From: Neptunomonas antarctica
GTDB taxonomy: Bacteria > Pseudomonadota > Gammaproteobacteria > Pseudomonadales > Balneatricaceae
Direction: 5' to 3'
Length of the DNA stretch: 64,000 bases
Assembly (NCBI RefSeq): GCF_001305295.1
Contig: NZ_LJSI01000023.1
Location: forward strand, 96,270 to 160,269
The notes under the pieces were generated by a model. It was not told the DNA's origin and did not search any database. It was given only the letters and a program-made list of their open reading frames with translations. A program made the translations under genes and the position numbers. This document shows positions 6,967 through 16,425 of this stretch, one piece after another (position 1 is the first letter of the stretch; every line of letters starts with the position of its first letter).

Positions 6967-9891
6967 ATGAAATTTGTGTTGTCGATTTTTTTGCTGGTTG
7001 CTTTAGGGGTGTATTCACTACCTTACGTGATTCGAGATCAGGTAGTTATGTGGCTCAAAGGCCACGGCGCTGAACATGCTTCTTTTGAAAAAGTCGATAT
7101 ACATTGGCTAAGCGGGACTGTTGAACTGCTGCGACTGCAGGCTGATTCTGTCGGCGCGCCTCCTATGCGGGTCGGCCACGTAAAAGTGACATTAGATTAC
7201 CCTTCGCTATTTGAAAAACGCATTTTAATTAATCAAGTTCTTCTCTCTGATGTCACCAGTGGCATATATCAACAAGGAGATGATCTCTGGCTGGGGCCTG
7301 TTAACTTATCCCAGTTTAAGGCGGATACAGAAATCGCCGAGCCTGCTACCCAGGCATCGGAATGGCGAGTCGGTATTGCCAATGTAAGTTTGCAAAACAT
7401 CACCTGGACGTTGGATATACCGCAGCATAAACAGAAGTTAGTTATTGATAATGCAGGGCTAAGTTCCCTGTATCAGTGGGATGAACAAGCATCAACGCAA
7501 TTGACCTTGGACGGTGTGTTGAATGGCTCCCGCATAACGCTGAATACCGATGCTGTACCCTTGCCTGAGAATAAAACTTCGACTATCAGGCTAGTGCTCG
7601 ATCATTTTCCATTACAAAGCATCCTTAAGCCGTGGGTTCCTCAGTTAACAGGAAGTTTAACCACGAATCTTGAAATCATACTGGATCTGACCGGATCATC
7701 AGGAATGTTGTCGCATTCTGGTAGCGTGAGTCTTGATGGTTTTGCTTGGCAGGGTGCCCAGATAGCGGTAGCCGACCCGCATCTGGAATGGTCAGGTAAA
7801 GGTGACGTTGTGTTGAATGATGGCGCGTTACAGACAGTATCTATTGATGGCAGCCTTCAATCCCGTGATATTAAATTGGAGCAGGGTTCACAGTTGGCGT
7901 TGTTAATATCTCAGCTAAACTGGAAAGGCGCGCTGAATCTTGTCTTCAAAGATCAGCAGATCAGTGGTGTTAAAGGGCCGCAAAATTTAACGATTAAAGG
8001 GCTGCAGTTACGTCAGTCTGACCCTCTCTCTAACGCCGGCGAATCGAACACAGCCCAATCTGACACACTCCAGTTTAACGCCAGTAAGATAACGCAGAAT
8101 GGCCCGCTGGATATGCGCTTTGAGGGCGGTTTACCACAGCAGTTGAATACACAGATAAAGCTTAATATCGCTGCGCCTGTACTGAAAAATGCGCAGCTAG
8201 ATCTGGCTATGGAGCAGCTGTCGCTTACGTCTGCGTTGGCTATTAACTGGCAAGGGAATGAGTTGAGGGGCGTCTCTGCTACGCCGACGATCGTTCTGCA
8301 GCAGTTGAAGTTATCGCAAGATGGGCGTCTTGCTGTGGCATTGGGCTCTGCTGAAATGGCGGCCGTGTTGGTTGATATGCCAGTGAGCGAGCCAGCCGTT
8401 GAAAAAATAAGTCTTAAGGCGTCTTCGTTGAACGTGGCAATATTAAAAGAGCCATTGCAGTTGCTTGATTTGGGTTCTCTCGGGCTGACTAACGGGTTTT
8501 ACTCAATGAAAAAAATCAGTGCTGAGCAGCTAACCTTTACGGAATTGAAAACCAATTATAAGCAAGGCCAGCAACCGATGAGCACTATCGGTGAAGTGCA
8601 GCTTAAAGGGTTGTTATTAACCGATCTTACCCGTTTAGTGATCAATGATGTTCGTGTAAAAGATACACAAACCTATGTATCAGTGACTAAAAAACAGGGA
8701 ATAAAAGAAATTGATAGGCTCACGGATGCATTGGCAACACTCGATGTAAACACGCCGCCGGAAAAACCAGCCAAAGCAAAGCCGACAACGACGGGAGCCA
8801 GCAAAGAAGCGGCGTTTACCGCACGTTTAGAGCAGTTGATGATGACGGGTAAAAATCTGATCAGCATTGAAGATCATAGCGTTAATCCCGCCTTTAAATC
8901 AGTTGTTGATATCAAGGAGCTGAAAGTCGAAAAAATTGATACCGGTAAAGCTGAATTAAGTCCGTTTAATTTGTTGGCTTCTATCAATACCCATGCAAAA
9001 TTAAGTGCTTCAGGAAAAATAAATTTGCTTGGGGGAGGCAAGAATGGTGAATGGAAGCTTGATCTGAAAAATGCAGAACTGCCTGTGGTGAGTCCTTATG
9101 CCGGAAAATATGTCGGCTACTTTCTACAAAGTGGCCAGATGGATTTCAGTAGTAGCGGAACACTTAAGGCTGGCGTGCTGGCAGGAACGAATCGCATCAA
9201 ATTGAATCGCCTTGAGGTGCAGCCGGCACAAACCCAAGCCACTGATGAATTTAACAATACGCTCAGTATGCCGCTAGGAACTGCGATCTCTGTGCTACAG
9301 GACAGTAGCGACAACATTAAGCTGGACCTGCCCGTAGAAGGTTCGTTGGACGATCCGCAGTTTGGCTATCAAAGTATTATTAATAATCTGGCAACCAAAG
9401 GTTTGAAAAAAGCGGCGTTTAGTTTCCTGACCAAAGCACTACAGCCTTATGGGGCTCTCATTTCGCTCGCCAGCACTGCCATTGATGCTAATAAATCAGG
9501 TGCTTTTATTACGCTGGCACCGGTTAATTTCGACGTGGGCACGAGTACTGTTTCAGCTGATATGAGCGGTTATCTGGGCAAAATAGGTGAGATGATGAAA
9601 GCCCGTAAAGGCTTGCGTCTGAATGTCTGTGGTAACGCCGTGAAAGAGGATAGAACGCATCTCTTACCGTTGCTTGATAAAGAAAACCAAGCAAAAGCCA
9701 AGCCCTTGCCTCCTGCGGAGCTGGAAGCGCTCATGCTGGAGCGTTTGCAAACACTGGCTTCTGCCCGAGGCGAGCAGGTTACTCGTATGCTGTTGGACAG
9801 AGACGTTCCTAAAAACCGTTTGTTTTCCTGCTTCCCGGTTTTAGATCTGACAAATGATCAGTTAAAACCGGGGGTTATTCTGGGACTTTAA
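6967..9891 (+). CDS. DUF748 / AsmA-like large envelope protein
   Basis: This 974-residue protein has an N-terminal membrane anchor or uncleaved signal (MKFVLSIFLLVALGVYSLPY) and a long beta-rich extracytoplasmic body. The style is that of AsmA-like/DUF748 proteins, which bridge the envelope and are linked to lipid transport or outer-membrane homeostasis. Repeated LNGSRITLNTDA-like amphipathic strands fit a beta-taco groove. The C-terminal part (about residues 780-970) carries the DUF748 hallmark of a NxxxGxxxxAxxF-like helix, an OmpA-like LRLNVCGNAV stretch and the final LDREVP-like segment (here LLDRDVPKNRLF). A Lys/Pro/Ala/Thr-rich linker lies near residues 595-620. It stands alone, convergent with the ABC permease. 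The exact role is unknown. Confidence 0.8.
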   Translation: MKFVLSIFLLVALGVYSLPYVIRDQVVMWLKGHGAEHASFEKVDIHWLSGTVELLRLQADSVGAPPMRVGHVKVTLDYPSLFEKRILINQVLLSDVTSGIYQQGDDLWLGPVNLSQFKADTEIAEPATQASEWRVGIANVSLQNITWTLDIPQHKQKLVIDNAGLSSLYQWDEQASTQLTLDGVLNGSRITLNTDAVPLPENKTSTIRLVLDHFPLQSILKPWVPQLTGSLTTNLEIILDLTGSSGMLSHSGSVSLDGFAWQGAQIAVADPHLEWSGKGDVVLNDGALQTVSIDGSLQSRDIKLEQGSQLALLISQLNWKGALNLVFKDQQISGVKGPQNLTIKGLQLRQSDPLSNAGESNTAQSDTLQFNASKITQNGPLDMRFEGGLPQQLNTQIKLNIAAPVLKNAQLDLAMEQLSLTSALAINWQGNELRGVSATPTIVLQQLKLSQDGRLAVALGSAEMAAVLVDMPVSEPAVEKISLKASSLNVAILKEPLQLLDLGSLGLTNGFYSMKKISAEQLTFTELKTNYKQGQQPMSTIGEVQLKGLLLTDLTRLVINDVRVKDTQTYVSVTKKQGIKEIDRLTDALATLDVNTPPEKPAKAKPTTTGASKEAAFTARLEQLMMTGKNLISIEDHSVNPAFKSVVDIKELKVEKIDTGKAELSPFNLLASINTHAKLSASGKINLLGGGKNGEWKLDLKNAELPVVSPYAGKYVGYFLQSGQMDFSSSGTLKAGVLAGTNRIKLNRLEVQPAQTQATDEFNNTLSMPLGTAISVLQDSSDNIKLDLPVEGSLDDPQFGYQSIINNLATKGLKKAAFSFLTKALQPYGALISLASTAIDANKSGAFITLAPVNFDVGTSTVSADMSGYLGKIGEMMKARKGLRLNVCGNAVKEDRTHLLPLLDKENQAKAKPLPPAELEALMLERLQTLASARGEQVTRMLLDRDVPKNRLFSCFPVLDLTNDQLKPGVILGL

Positions 9892-9915
9892 ACCTTATAT
9901 TTAGTTGAATCAGGG

Positions 9916-12417
9916 TTAGCTGTTACTGCTTTTTAGTAAGCGGTAACTGGCCGGTAGCGTTAATGCTTTGCGGGTTAGCAGGCCTGTTAGTGTAAACAGT
10001 AGCGTTGCCAGTAAGGGTAGGGTTATCCAGAGTAACAGATGAAATTGGGGATCTAGTTTCAGCAGGCTTTTATAGATGATGAAGAGTAAAGACTCGCTCA
10101 TAACACATGCCATTACACCGCAACTAAGTCCCATCAGTAGATACTCCAGCAGATCCAATGAGCGTGTCTGGTTGGCTGATGCGCCGAGAGTCCGAAGCAG
10201 CGCGACCTCAAAGCGCCGTTGTGCTAAGTCTTGCTGCAATGTCGTAATCACGAGCACTAATCCGCTTAAAAGCGTTAATAAAAGAATCAGCGAAGCACTG
10301 TCACTGAGTTTGTTGATCAGATCTTGCGCCTGCAGTAATACTTGCTCTATATCGATTAAGGTTAACGTCGGGAACGCTTGCAGAAGTTCTGCGCTTGCTC
10401 CTTTTTGCTGAGTATTGATTTTAAAACTGGTGATATAGGTGGCGGGTAGCTGATCAATCACGCCGGGGGAAAATATAACGTAAAAATTTGGTCGGAACGA
10501 GGCCCATTCTACGCCACGGATACTCGTTATTTTACCGCTGAACAGGTCGCTGCCAACGCGAAAGCCAAGCTCATCTCCGAGTGTTAATGACAACTCCTCC
10601 GCCATCGATTTCTCGATTGAAATAGCCCGGTCTTCATTGCTCCACTGTCCCTCTATTAAGGTGTTATGGGTGGGTATCTGGTCGCCCCATGTCAGGTTTA
10701 GTTCGCGGTTCAGCGCATTGTGCTGGCGTTGTTCTGGTGTGAATGCTGTAGCGATGGCTTGTCCGTTAAGAGACTCTATTCGTCCTCGGATCATCGGGTA
10801 GAGCGTTGATGGGATACCTTTATCCGCGAGCCATTGCGTCACGGATTGTTTTTCCCAGGGTTGAATGTTGATAACAAACTGATTCGGCGTGTCGGCGGGT
10901 AGTTGTCCTTGCCACTGTGCCAGCATGTCCTGACGGGCAAAGAAAAGTACCGTCATCAATGTTAGCAGTAGCGTTAACACGCCACCTTGCAGTCGGTGCC
11001 ATTGACGTTGCTGTCTGATCCGTAGAGTGAGCAATGGGAAAAGTCGGATTTTAGTTTTAAGTGATTGATTAAGCGTGTGAATTAGAAACTGTACACACAA
11101 TCCGGCGACCCAGCCACATAGCAGCAGGCTAATGCTTAACAGCAACGCTAACGTAATCGAATCTACAAATAGCGCGATCAGCAAAAAGACTAATAGAGGC
11201 GTGAGCCAGTAAAGGCGTTTATCTGACTTTGCCTGATTTGTATCGTTACGTATCAGTGATAGCACTGAGGTATTACCCAATGGCAGCAGTGTCGCAAGAC
11301 CCGCTATCATCAGAATAGCACCGGCCAATAATGGACTACTGAGCAGTGATAGCGTGCCGACGGGGGGTAGGGGTTGCGGCAATAATGTACCTAGTTTCCA
11401 CATGACTACATGGTGTAAGCCCAGCCCTAGCAGGGTGCCCGGAATAGCCGCCAGCAACCAACCGGCCAGCAGCTGTGCGCTGAATAACTGGAAGAGTTGT
11501 TTACGTGATAATCCTAAACTCATCAGCAAGGCGGTACGCCTGTGTTGATCGGCACTAAAGCGGCGCAGGCTCAGATAAATAGAGAATGAGCCGAGCAGCA
11601 GCGCAAATAACGCGCTGAGTTTCAGATATTGTGCAGCGTTGTCCATCGCATTACGGCTGGTCGGCTGGTCACTTTTGGCGGCATAGAGCCGCTGCCAGCT
11701 TTTTAGCAGTGGCCTGAATGCCTGTTCAGTCTCCGTGACTTGCTTTGTTGGTCCGGAAAATAAAACGCGGTATTGAACGCGGCTACCAGGGGCTAAAACG
11801 CGGGTAGCTGCCAGGTCTTGACTGCGCATAATGATTTGCGGATTAAAACTGCGAAATCCTGTGCCTCTATCCGGGCTGCTAATAAGTATGCGTTCTATAG
11901 TAAAGGTGCTGTAGCCAATCTGTAATGAGTCGCCACGCTTAATTTTCAGGCGCTCCAGCACAGTAGCTTCAGCCCAGACTGTGCCTGCTGAGGGCAGGGC
12001 CGCGGATGGTTCTGTGGTCTTTTTATTCTGAGAAGGTGAGGTCTCTCTATTTTGAGCCGGTGAGGTAACGATCTTGCCCTGTAATGGATAAGGCTCATCA
12101 ACCGCTCGGATAGACGTGAGTAGCAGCTCGTCGCCGGCTTCAACCATGCTGGAAAATTGTGTTACTTGCGTGGTGGTTAAACCGCTCTGCTTAATTCTGG
12201 CTGTCCATTCGGGGCTAAGCGGACGGCCGCTATTGAGCACTAAATCAGCACCCATCATCTCGGCACTTCGTGTAACTAAGCTCTTTTGTAAGCGCTCGCC
12301 CGTTAGGTTTAGCAATGTAATTAGGCAGGTCATCAAGAATATAGACATCAGCAAAGCGCGGCCATCAGGCCTTCTCCACTGTGTTTTTAATTGCCGTAAG
12401 GCCAGCTTAGTCATCAT
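9916..12417 (-). CDS. ABC transporter permease, YbbP-like FtsX family
   Basis: This 833-aa inner-membrane protein has the layout of YbbP/MacB-type exporters: an N-terminal span, a large periplasmic domain (about 45-255), a block of three or four spans (about 260-480), a second periplasmic region, and a C-terminal FtsX domain with spans near 700-830. It contains a Ser/Thr/Pro-rich insert near residues 120-145 (QNRETSPSQNKK). It overlaps the ATPase gene by 4 nt. The pair sits next to tesA, as ybbA-ybbP do in E. coli. Such transporters are thought to act on lipids or lipoprotein-like substrates, but the substrate is not known. Confidence 0.88.
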   Translation of the reverse strand: MMTKLALRQLKTQWRRPDGRALLMSIFLMTCLITLLNLTGERLQKSLVTRSAEMMGADLVLNSGRPLSPEWTARIKQSGLTTTQVTQFSSMVEAGDELLLTSIRAVDEPYPLQGKIVTSPAQNRETSPSQNKKTTEPSAALPSAGTVWAEATVLERLKIKRGDSLQIGYSTFTIERILISSPDRGTGFRSFNPQIIMRSQDLAATRVLAPGSRVQYRVLFSGPTKQVTETEQAFRPLLKSWQRLYAAKSDQPTSRNAMDNAAQYLKLSALFALLLGSFSIYLSLRRFSADQHRRTALLMSLGLSRKQLFQLFSAQLLAGWLLAAIPGTLLGLGLHHVVMWKLGTLLPQPLPPVGTLSLLSSPLLAGAILMIAGLATLLPLGNTSVLSLIRNDTNQAKSDKRLYWLTPLLVFLLIALFVDSITLALLLSISLLLCGWVAGLCVQFLIHTLNQSLKTKIRLFPLLTLRIRQQRQWHRLQGGVLTLLLTLMTVLFFARQDMLAQWQGQLPADTPNQFVINIQPWEKQSVTQWLADKGIPSTLYPMIRGRIESLNGQAIATAFTPEQRQHNALNRELNLTWGDQIPTHNTLIEGQWSNEDRAISIEKSMAEELSLTLGDELGFRVGSDLFSGKITSIRGVEWASFRPNFYVIFSPGVIDQLPATYITSFKINTQQKGASAELLQAFPTLTLIDIEQVLLQAQDLINKLSDSASLILLLTLLSGLVLVITTLQQDLAQRRFEVALLRTLGASANQTRSLDLLEYLLMGLSCGVMACVMSESLLFIIYKSLLKLDPQFHLLLWITLPLLATLLFTLTGLLTRKALTLPASYRLLKSSNS

Positions 12418-13106
12418 GACAGCAATCCTTCATTCAGGATGCCTTGTTCGAGTCTGAATTGTCGGTCGCAGCGTGCCGCCAGTGCTGAATCGTGGGTGAT
12501 TAATACCAGCGTGGTGGTTTGTTGTGCGTTAAGCTCAAAAAGCTGTGTAATGATGTTTTCTCCGGTGTCGGCATCTAAATTCCCGGTGGGTTCGTCAGCA
12601 AATAAAATGGCGGGTTGTGTTACAAAGGCGCGGGCTATGGCAACACGTTGTTGTTCTCCGCCCGACAGCTGTGCAGGATAATGTGTTTGTCGGCTTGCTA
12701 ACCCTACTTGCTCCAGAAGTCTGGCGGCGAGTTGTTCTGCTTGTTTGTCACCACGGATATCCAGCGGTAAACGCACATTTTCAAGTGCGGTCAATTCAGG
12801 CAGCAAATGAAACGACTGGAAAATAAAACTCAGATGGGCAGCACGCCAGGCGGCTCTGGCGGTGTCGTTTAACTGGTTAAGATCAATCCCTGATAACTTC
12901 ACTGATCCTGACGATGGCGTGTCTAAACCAGCCAGCAGACTTAATAGCGTAGATTTCCCTGCGCCGGACTGGCCAATAATAGCGACACTCTCTCCTTGTC
13001 GGATGGTGAGCGATAAATCATTAAATAAACGGATAATACCTGCTTGAGTTGAAAAGGTTTTTGCGAGATGGTGTGCTTCAATAGCAAAAGAGGTTTGATC
13101 AAACAT
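12414..13106 (-). CDS. ABC transporter ATP-binding protein, YbbA-like
   Basis: This cytosolic ATPase of 230 aa is the partner of the downstream FtsX-type permease (4-nt overlap). Walker A is GQSGAGKS at residues 45-52, the signature LSGGEQQRVAIARA is near 143-156, Walker B is ILFADEP near 165-171, and the switch histidine is in LVLITHDSALAA near 197-208. The start chosen is ATG 13106 (MFDQTSFAIEAHHLAK). The open frame extends upstream, but no downstream start exists before the conserved fold. This start overlaps the divergent tesA start, both using one CATG. The family (MacB/LolD) matches the genomic context. Confidence 0.9.
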   Translation of the reverse strand: MFDQTSFAIEAHHLAKTFSTQAGIIRLFNDLSLTIRQGESVAIIGQSGAGKSTLLSLLAGLDTPSSGSVKLSGIDLNQLNDTARAAWRAAHLSFIFQSFHLLPELTALENVRLPLDIRGDKQAEQLAARLLEQVGLASRQTHYPAQLSGGEQQRVAIARAFVTQPAILFADEPTGNLDADTGENIITQLFELNAQQTTTLVLITHDSALAARCDRQFRLEQGILNEGLLS

Positions 13107-13713
13107 GGCAATTTTCCGTTTATTATTACTACTGTCCGTTATTGTGAGTAGCAGCGTATCTGCCAAAACGGTACTGGTTTTGGGAGATAGCTTATCAGCT
13201 GCCTATGGTATTAGTCCTGAGCAGGGCTGGGTAGCATTGCTTGAAACGCGCCTGAAACAAGATTATGCCGATATTAGCGTGATTAATGCCAGTATCAGCG
13301 GTGAAACAACCCAAGGCGGTATTACTCGTTTGCCTGCGTTATTAAAGAGACACCAGCCAGACTGGATAGTTCTTGAATTAGCGGCGAATGATGGTCTGCG
13401 AGGCATGCCGCTGAATCTGATTGAACGCAACATCACAACGCTTATCGCGATGAGTGAAGGTGCCGATGCAACACCGTTGCTGGTGGGTATCAAATTACCG
13501 CCAAACTACGGGGTTACATATACAGAGCGTTTTTATACGCTCTTCGAAATGCTGGCAACTGAACATAAAATCAGTCGGGTTCCGTTCCTGTTAGAGGGTG
13601 TTGCACTGCAGGCAGACCTCATGCAATCCGACGGTTTACATCCTAATGCGAAGGCACAGCCTATGTTGTTGGAAAATATATGGGCTTACCTGCAACCGCT
13701 GCTGGATGACTAG
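13105..13713 (+). CDS. tesA: Periplasmic GDSL esterase / acyl-CoA thioesterase I
   Basis: This is a SGNH hydrolase that splits acyl thioesters and esters, exported to the periplasm. A cleavable signal peptide (about residues 1-20, ending SVSA before KTVLVLGDSLSAAYG) is followed by the catalytic serine in GDSLS, the SISGETTQGG block, the LAANDGLRG block and the catalytic Asp/His in SDGLHPNAKAQP. The length (202 aa) is normal. The ribosome site AGAGGT is 10 nt upstream, inside the ybbA coding region. The gene is divergent from ybbA-ybbP, the same neighbour as in E. coli. Confidence 0.94.
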   Translation: MAIFRLLLLLSVIVSSSVSAKTVLVLGDSLSAAYGISPEQGWVALLETRLKQDYADISVINASISGETTQGGITRLPALLKRHQPDWIVLELAANDGLRGMPLNLIERNITTLIAMSEGADATPLLVGIKLPPNYGVTYTERFYTLFEMLATEHKISRVPFLLEGVALQADLMQSDGLHPNAKAQPMLLENIWAYLQPLLDD

Positions 13714-13788
13714 GTGGTTCGCAATGGTTAGGATAAGTACTTGTTCTCTTTTATATTATCTTTTATTTGAACGCTAGAAAGGTGTGTT

Positions 13789-14151
13789 ATGGATTGGTAT
13801 TTACAGGTCATCAGGAAATACACGGTGTTTACCGGCCGCGCGGGACGCGAGGAATATTGGTATTTTGTACTGATTAATATTTTGATCAGTATCGCGATGG
13901 GTTTTATTGATGGTTTTTTAGGATTAGGGAACGGTTATGGCACCGGGCTTTTAGCAGGGCTTTATTCTTTGTTCGTTTTATTGCCGAGTATAGCGGTGAG
14001 CGTGCGTCGTCTGCATGATATCGGTCGCACAGGATGGTGGGTGCTGATTATATTGATTCCTTTGCTGGGTTGGATTGCGTTACTGGTAATGATGGCGTTC
14101 CCTGGGCAGCCTGATAATGAATATGGATTAAAGATAAGTAATGCCGATTAA
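13789..14151 (+). CDS. DUF805 family membrane protein
   Basis: This 120-aa protein has the DUF805 pattern: an N-terminal aromatic segment (MDWYLQVIRKYTVFTGRAGR, with the F-x-GRAxRxEYW motif), three or four membrane spans, the conserved RRLHDIGRTGWW near residues 66-77, and a polar end with the FPGQPDNEYG motif. The function of the family is poorly defined; members resemble E. coli YhaH/YhaI. AAAGGTGTG precedes the start by a few bases. The gene overlaps the next one by 11 nt, so the two are probably a unit. Confidence 0.92.
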   Translation: MDWYLQVIRKYTVFTGRAGREEYWYFVLINILISIAMGFIDGFLGLGNGYGTGLLAGLYSLFVLLPSIAVSVRRLHDIGRTGWWVLIILIPLLGWIALLVMMAFPGQPDNEYGLKISNAD

Positions 14152-14770
14152 TCACTCAGTGAAGTATCTGCTGTTGACCTGCGCGATAGGCATTGTTCAG
14201 GGATGCAGCACCATGAATCAATCGGAATGCGTGTATGCCGATTGGCAATTGATCGGTCAGGCCGATGCCTCAAAAGGTGTGCATTCCTCGCTTTTGGATG
14301 AATACCGGCGTGATTGTGCAAAGCATGCGGTCGTGCCCGATCGCGAGGCGTATCAGCGTGGATATCAGGAAGGGCTGAAGCAATTTTGTACCCGTGCCAG
14401 TGGTTTCTATTTTGGTAAGAATGGCCGTAAGTATCAGGGGATTTGTCCTGTCGCTTTAGAATCCGAATTTTTGGATGGTTATAACCCGGGCTATGAGCTG
14501 TTCATGATCAGCGATGTAATGACCACATTGCGGGTAAGCGTCAGCGATGCTGAGCATCAGATACGTAAAATCCGAACACTAATCAGGAAAAAAGAGCAGT
14601 GGTTGATTAGTGACGACAGTACTCCTGCGGACCGCAAACGGCTGCTGAGAGAGATCAAAAAACATCATCGGGAAATCTTTTGGTTACAGCAGGATGCAGA
14701 AGATTCACGTTTTAAGCTTTTGCAGAAACAGAGTGAATACGATAGTAAATTACACACCCTCACTTATTGA
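14141..14770 (+). CDS. DUF2799 lipoprotein
   Basis: This 209-aa protein has a lipoprotein signal with a lipobox near GIVQGC (Cys22), so it is predicted to be lipid-anchored in the envelope. The mature domain matches DUF2799: CVYADWQLIGQADA, DYRRDCAKH-like (here EYRRDCAKH), YQRGYQEGLKQFC and GYNPGYELF motifs near residues 30-125. A predicted coiled-coil tail (about 130-205, rich in Lys/Glu/Arg) goes beyond the core domain. The start lies inside DUF805, 11 nt before its stop, suggesting coupling. The molecular role is unknown. Confidence 0.85.
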   Translation: MPINHSVKYLLLTCAIGIVQGCSTMNQSECVYADWQLIGQADASKGVHSSLLDEYRRDCAKHAVVPDREAYQRGYQEGLKQFCTRASGFYFGKNGRKYQGICPVALESEFLDGYNPGYELFMISDVMTTLRVSVSDAEHQIRKIRTLIRKKEQWLISDDSTPADRKRLLREIKKHHREIFWLQQDAEDSRFKLLQKQSEYDSKLHTLTY

Positions 14771-14800
14771 TCCCTTGATAGGTCAACACAGGAAAAAGCA

Positions 14801-15649
14801 ATGAAGCTGGCATCATTTATAATCGATAAGCGTTACAGTTTCGGCATCGTGCAAGACGGAATTGTTTATGACCTATCACGGCTGAACCCCGATAGCAGTG
14901 ATCTGAAAAGCTTTTTGGCGAGTGCGCCTGATATGGATGCCGCTGCAGCGCAATTGGCGGATCTGCCGTCTTATCTGCTGGATGCTGTGCAGCTGCTACC
15001 GGTGATTCCTAATCCAGAAAAAATTATCTGTGTCGGGCTTAACTACGAAAGCCATCGCATAGAAACCGGCATGCCAGAGATGAAGCATCCTGTATTGTTT
15101 ACCCGCTTTGCATCAACACAGGTAGCGCATGGCGAACCTGTTGTGCGGCCTAATGTATCTGAAAAATTGGATTTTGAAGGCGAATTGGCGGTAATTATCG
15201 GGCAGGGTGGCCGGCATATAAGACGTGATGATGCTTATCAGCATGTCGCCGGTTATGCCTGTTATAACGATGCCAGTATTCGAGACTGGCAGATGCATAC
15301 CGGACAGTTTACTCCGGGCAAGAACTTTGATAATAGCGGCGCTTTTGGCCCGTGGATGGTAACACCTGATGAAATGACTGATCTTGAATCCCATACGGTG
15401 ACAACACGTCTGAATGGCGAGCAAGTTCAGCATGCTCCTTTCTCTGATTTGATTTTTGATATACCGGCGTTAATCGAATATATATCGACTTTTTGCACGC
15501 TGGTGGCAGGTGATGTCATCGTTACCGGCACTCCGGGCGGCGTGGGCGTTAAACGTAAGCCACGGCTCTATATGAAGCCTGGTGACGTGATTGAAGTCGA
15601 AATTACTGGGGTCGGGGTGTTGCGGAACCCGGTGGTTCAGGAGCAGTAA
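14801..15649 (+). CDS. Fumarylacetoacetate hydrolase (FAH) family protein
   Basis: This 282-aa enzyme is of the FAH/2-hydroxyhepta-2,4-diene-1,7-dioate isomerase fold, usually acting on acylpyruvates or related C-C bonds with Mg2+. Family motifs are visible: ICVGLNYESH near 75-84, LDFEGELAVIIGQGGRHI near 122-139 (metal-binding Glu residues), YNDASIRDWQ near 155-164, GKNFDNSGAFGPWMV near 172-186, and VTGTPGGVG near 244-252. The substrate is not identifiable. It follows the DUF2799 gene by 30 nt and is convergent with sodB. Confidence 0.9.
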   Translation: MKLASFIIDKRYSFGIVQDGIVYDLSRLNPDSSDLKSFLASAPDMDAAAAQLADLPSYLLDAVQLLPVIPNPEKIICVGLNYESHRIETGMPEMKHPVLFTRFASTQVAHGEPVVRPNVSEKLDFEGELAVIIGQGGRHIRRDDAYQHVAGYACYNDASIRDWQMHTGQFTPGKNFDNSGAFGPWMVTPDEMTDLESHTVTTRLNGEQVQHAPFSDLIFDIPALIEYISTFCTLVAGDVIVTGTPGGVGVKRKPRLYMKPGDVIEVEITGVGVLRNPVVQEQ

Positions 15650-15702
15650 TTAGTTCAGGAATGATTGTTGCGGTTATTATAAAAGCTGATAAAACCTCAT
15701 AA

Positions 15703-15736
15703 AAAAGGCCATTGAATCTGCATTCAATGGCCTTTT
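15703..15736. terminator. Two-way terminator between the FAH gene and sodB
   Basis: A 13-bp perfect stem, AAGGCCATTGAAT / ATTCAATGGCCTT, has a short loop, an A run on the left and TTTT on the right. It serves both the FAH gene (plus) and sodB (minus). Confidence 0.92.
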
Positions 15737-15772
15737 GCAGCTATCTAGCCGCTGCTTTTATTGCGTTAAAAC

Positions 15773-16357
15773 TTATACAGCAAAGTTTTCGTTAGCGAAG
15801 TCCCAGTTTACCAAAGCCCAGTAGCCTTTCAGGTAATCAGGACGTACGTTACGGTAATCGATGTAGTAAGCGTGTTCCCACAGGTCGCATGTCAAAACAG
15901 CGCGTTGGCTATTTGTCATTGGCGTGCCTGCGTTGCTGGTGTTAACGATTTCCAGAGAGAAGTCATCGTTTTTAACTAACCACGTCCAGCTAGAACCGAA
16001 GTTGTTAACTGCTTTGTCGTTGAACGCTTCCTGGAATGCCGCGAAAGAACCCCATTTAGCCTTGATCGCATCAGCGATTGGGCCAGTAGGCTCGCCACCA
16101 CCGTTTGGAGACAGGCTGTTCCAGTAAAAAGTGTGGTTCCAGATCTGAGCAGCGTTGTTGAAAACGCCGCCAGCAGGTGCAGACAGGATAATCTCTTCCA
16201 GAGATTTACCTTCAAATTCAGTACCAGGAACCAAACCGTTCAGTTTAGTAACGTAAGTGTTGTGGTGCTTGCCGTGGTGGAAGTCCAGCGTTTCAGCAGA
16301 AATGTGTGGTTCCAGGGCATCCTTTGCAAAAGGCAGTGCAGGTAGTTCAAAGCTCAT
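15773..16357 (-). CDS. sodB: Superoxide dismutase [Fe]
   Basis: SodB disproportionates superoxide to oxygen and peroxide in the cytosol. At 194 aa the protein is nearly collinear with E. coli SodB. The metal ligands are His27, His75, Asp158 and His162 (in DLWEHAYYIDYRN). Gln71 in NNAAQIWNH is the position that favours iron over manganese. The ribosome site AAGGTGAATCG precedes ATG 16357. An inverted repeat (16426-16441) lies about 70 nt upstream and could be an operator. The gene is divergent from a small anchored protein and convergent with the FAH gene. Confidence 0.97.
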   Translation of the reverse strand: MSFELPALPFAKDALEPHISAETLDFHHGKHHNTYVTKLNGLVPGTEFEGKSLEEIILSAPAGGVFNNAAQIWNHTFYWNSLSPNGGGEPTGPIADAIKAKWGSFAAFQEAFNDKAVNNFGSSWTWLVKNDDFSLEIVNTSNAGTPMTNSQRAVLTCDLWEHAYYIDYRNVRPDYLKGYWALVNWDFANENFAV

Positions 16358-16425
16358 ATCGATTCACCTTCTTGTCGGCACGTTCAGCATAACTGTTGTT
16401 ATGGACATCTTTTGTTATATGGACA

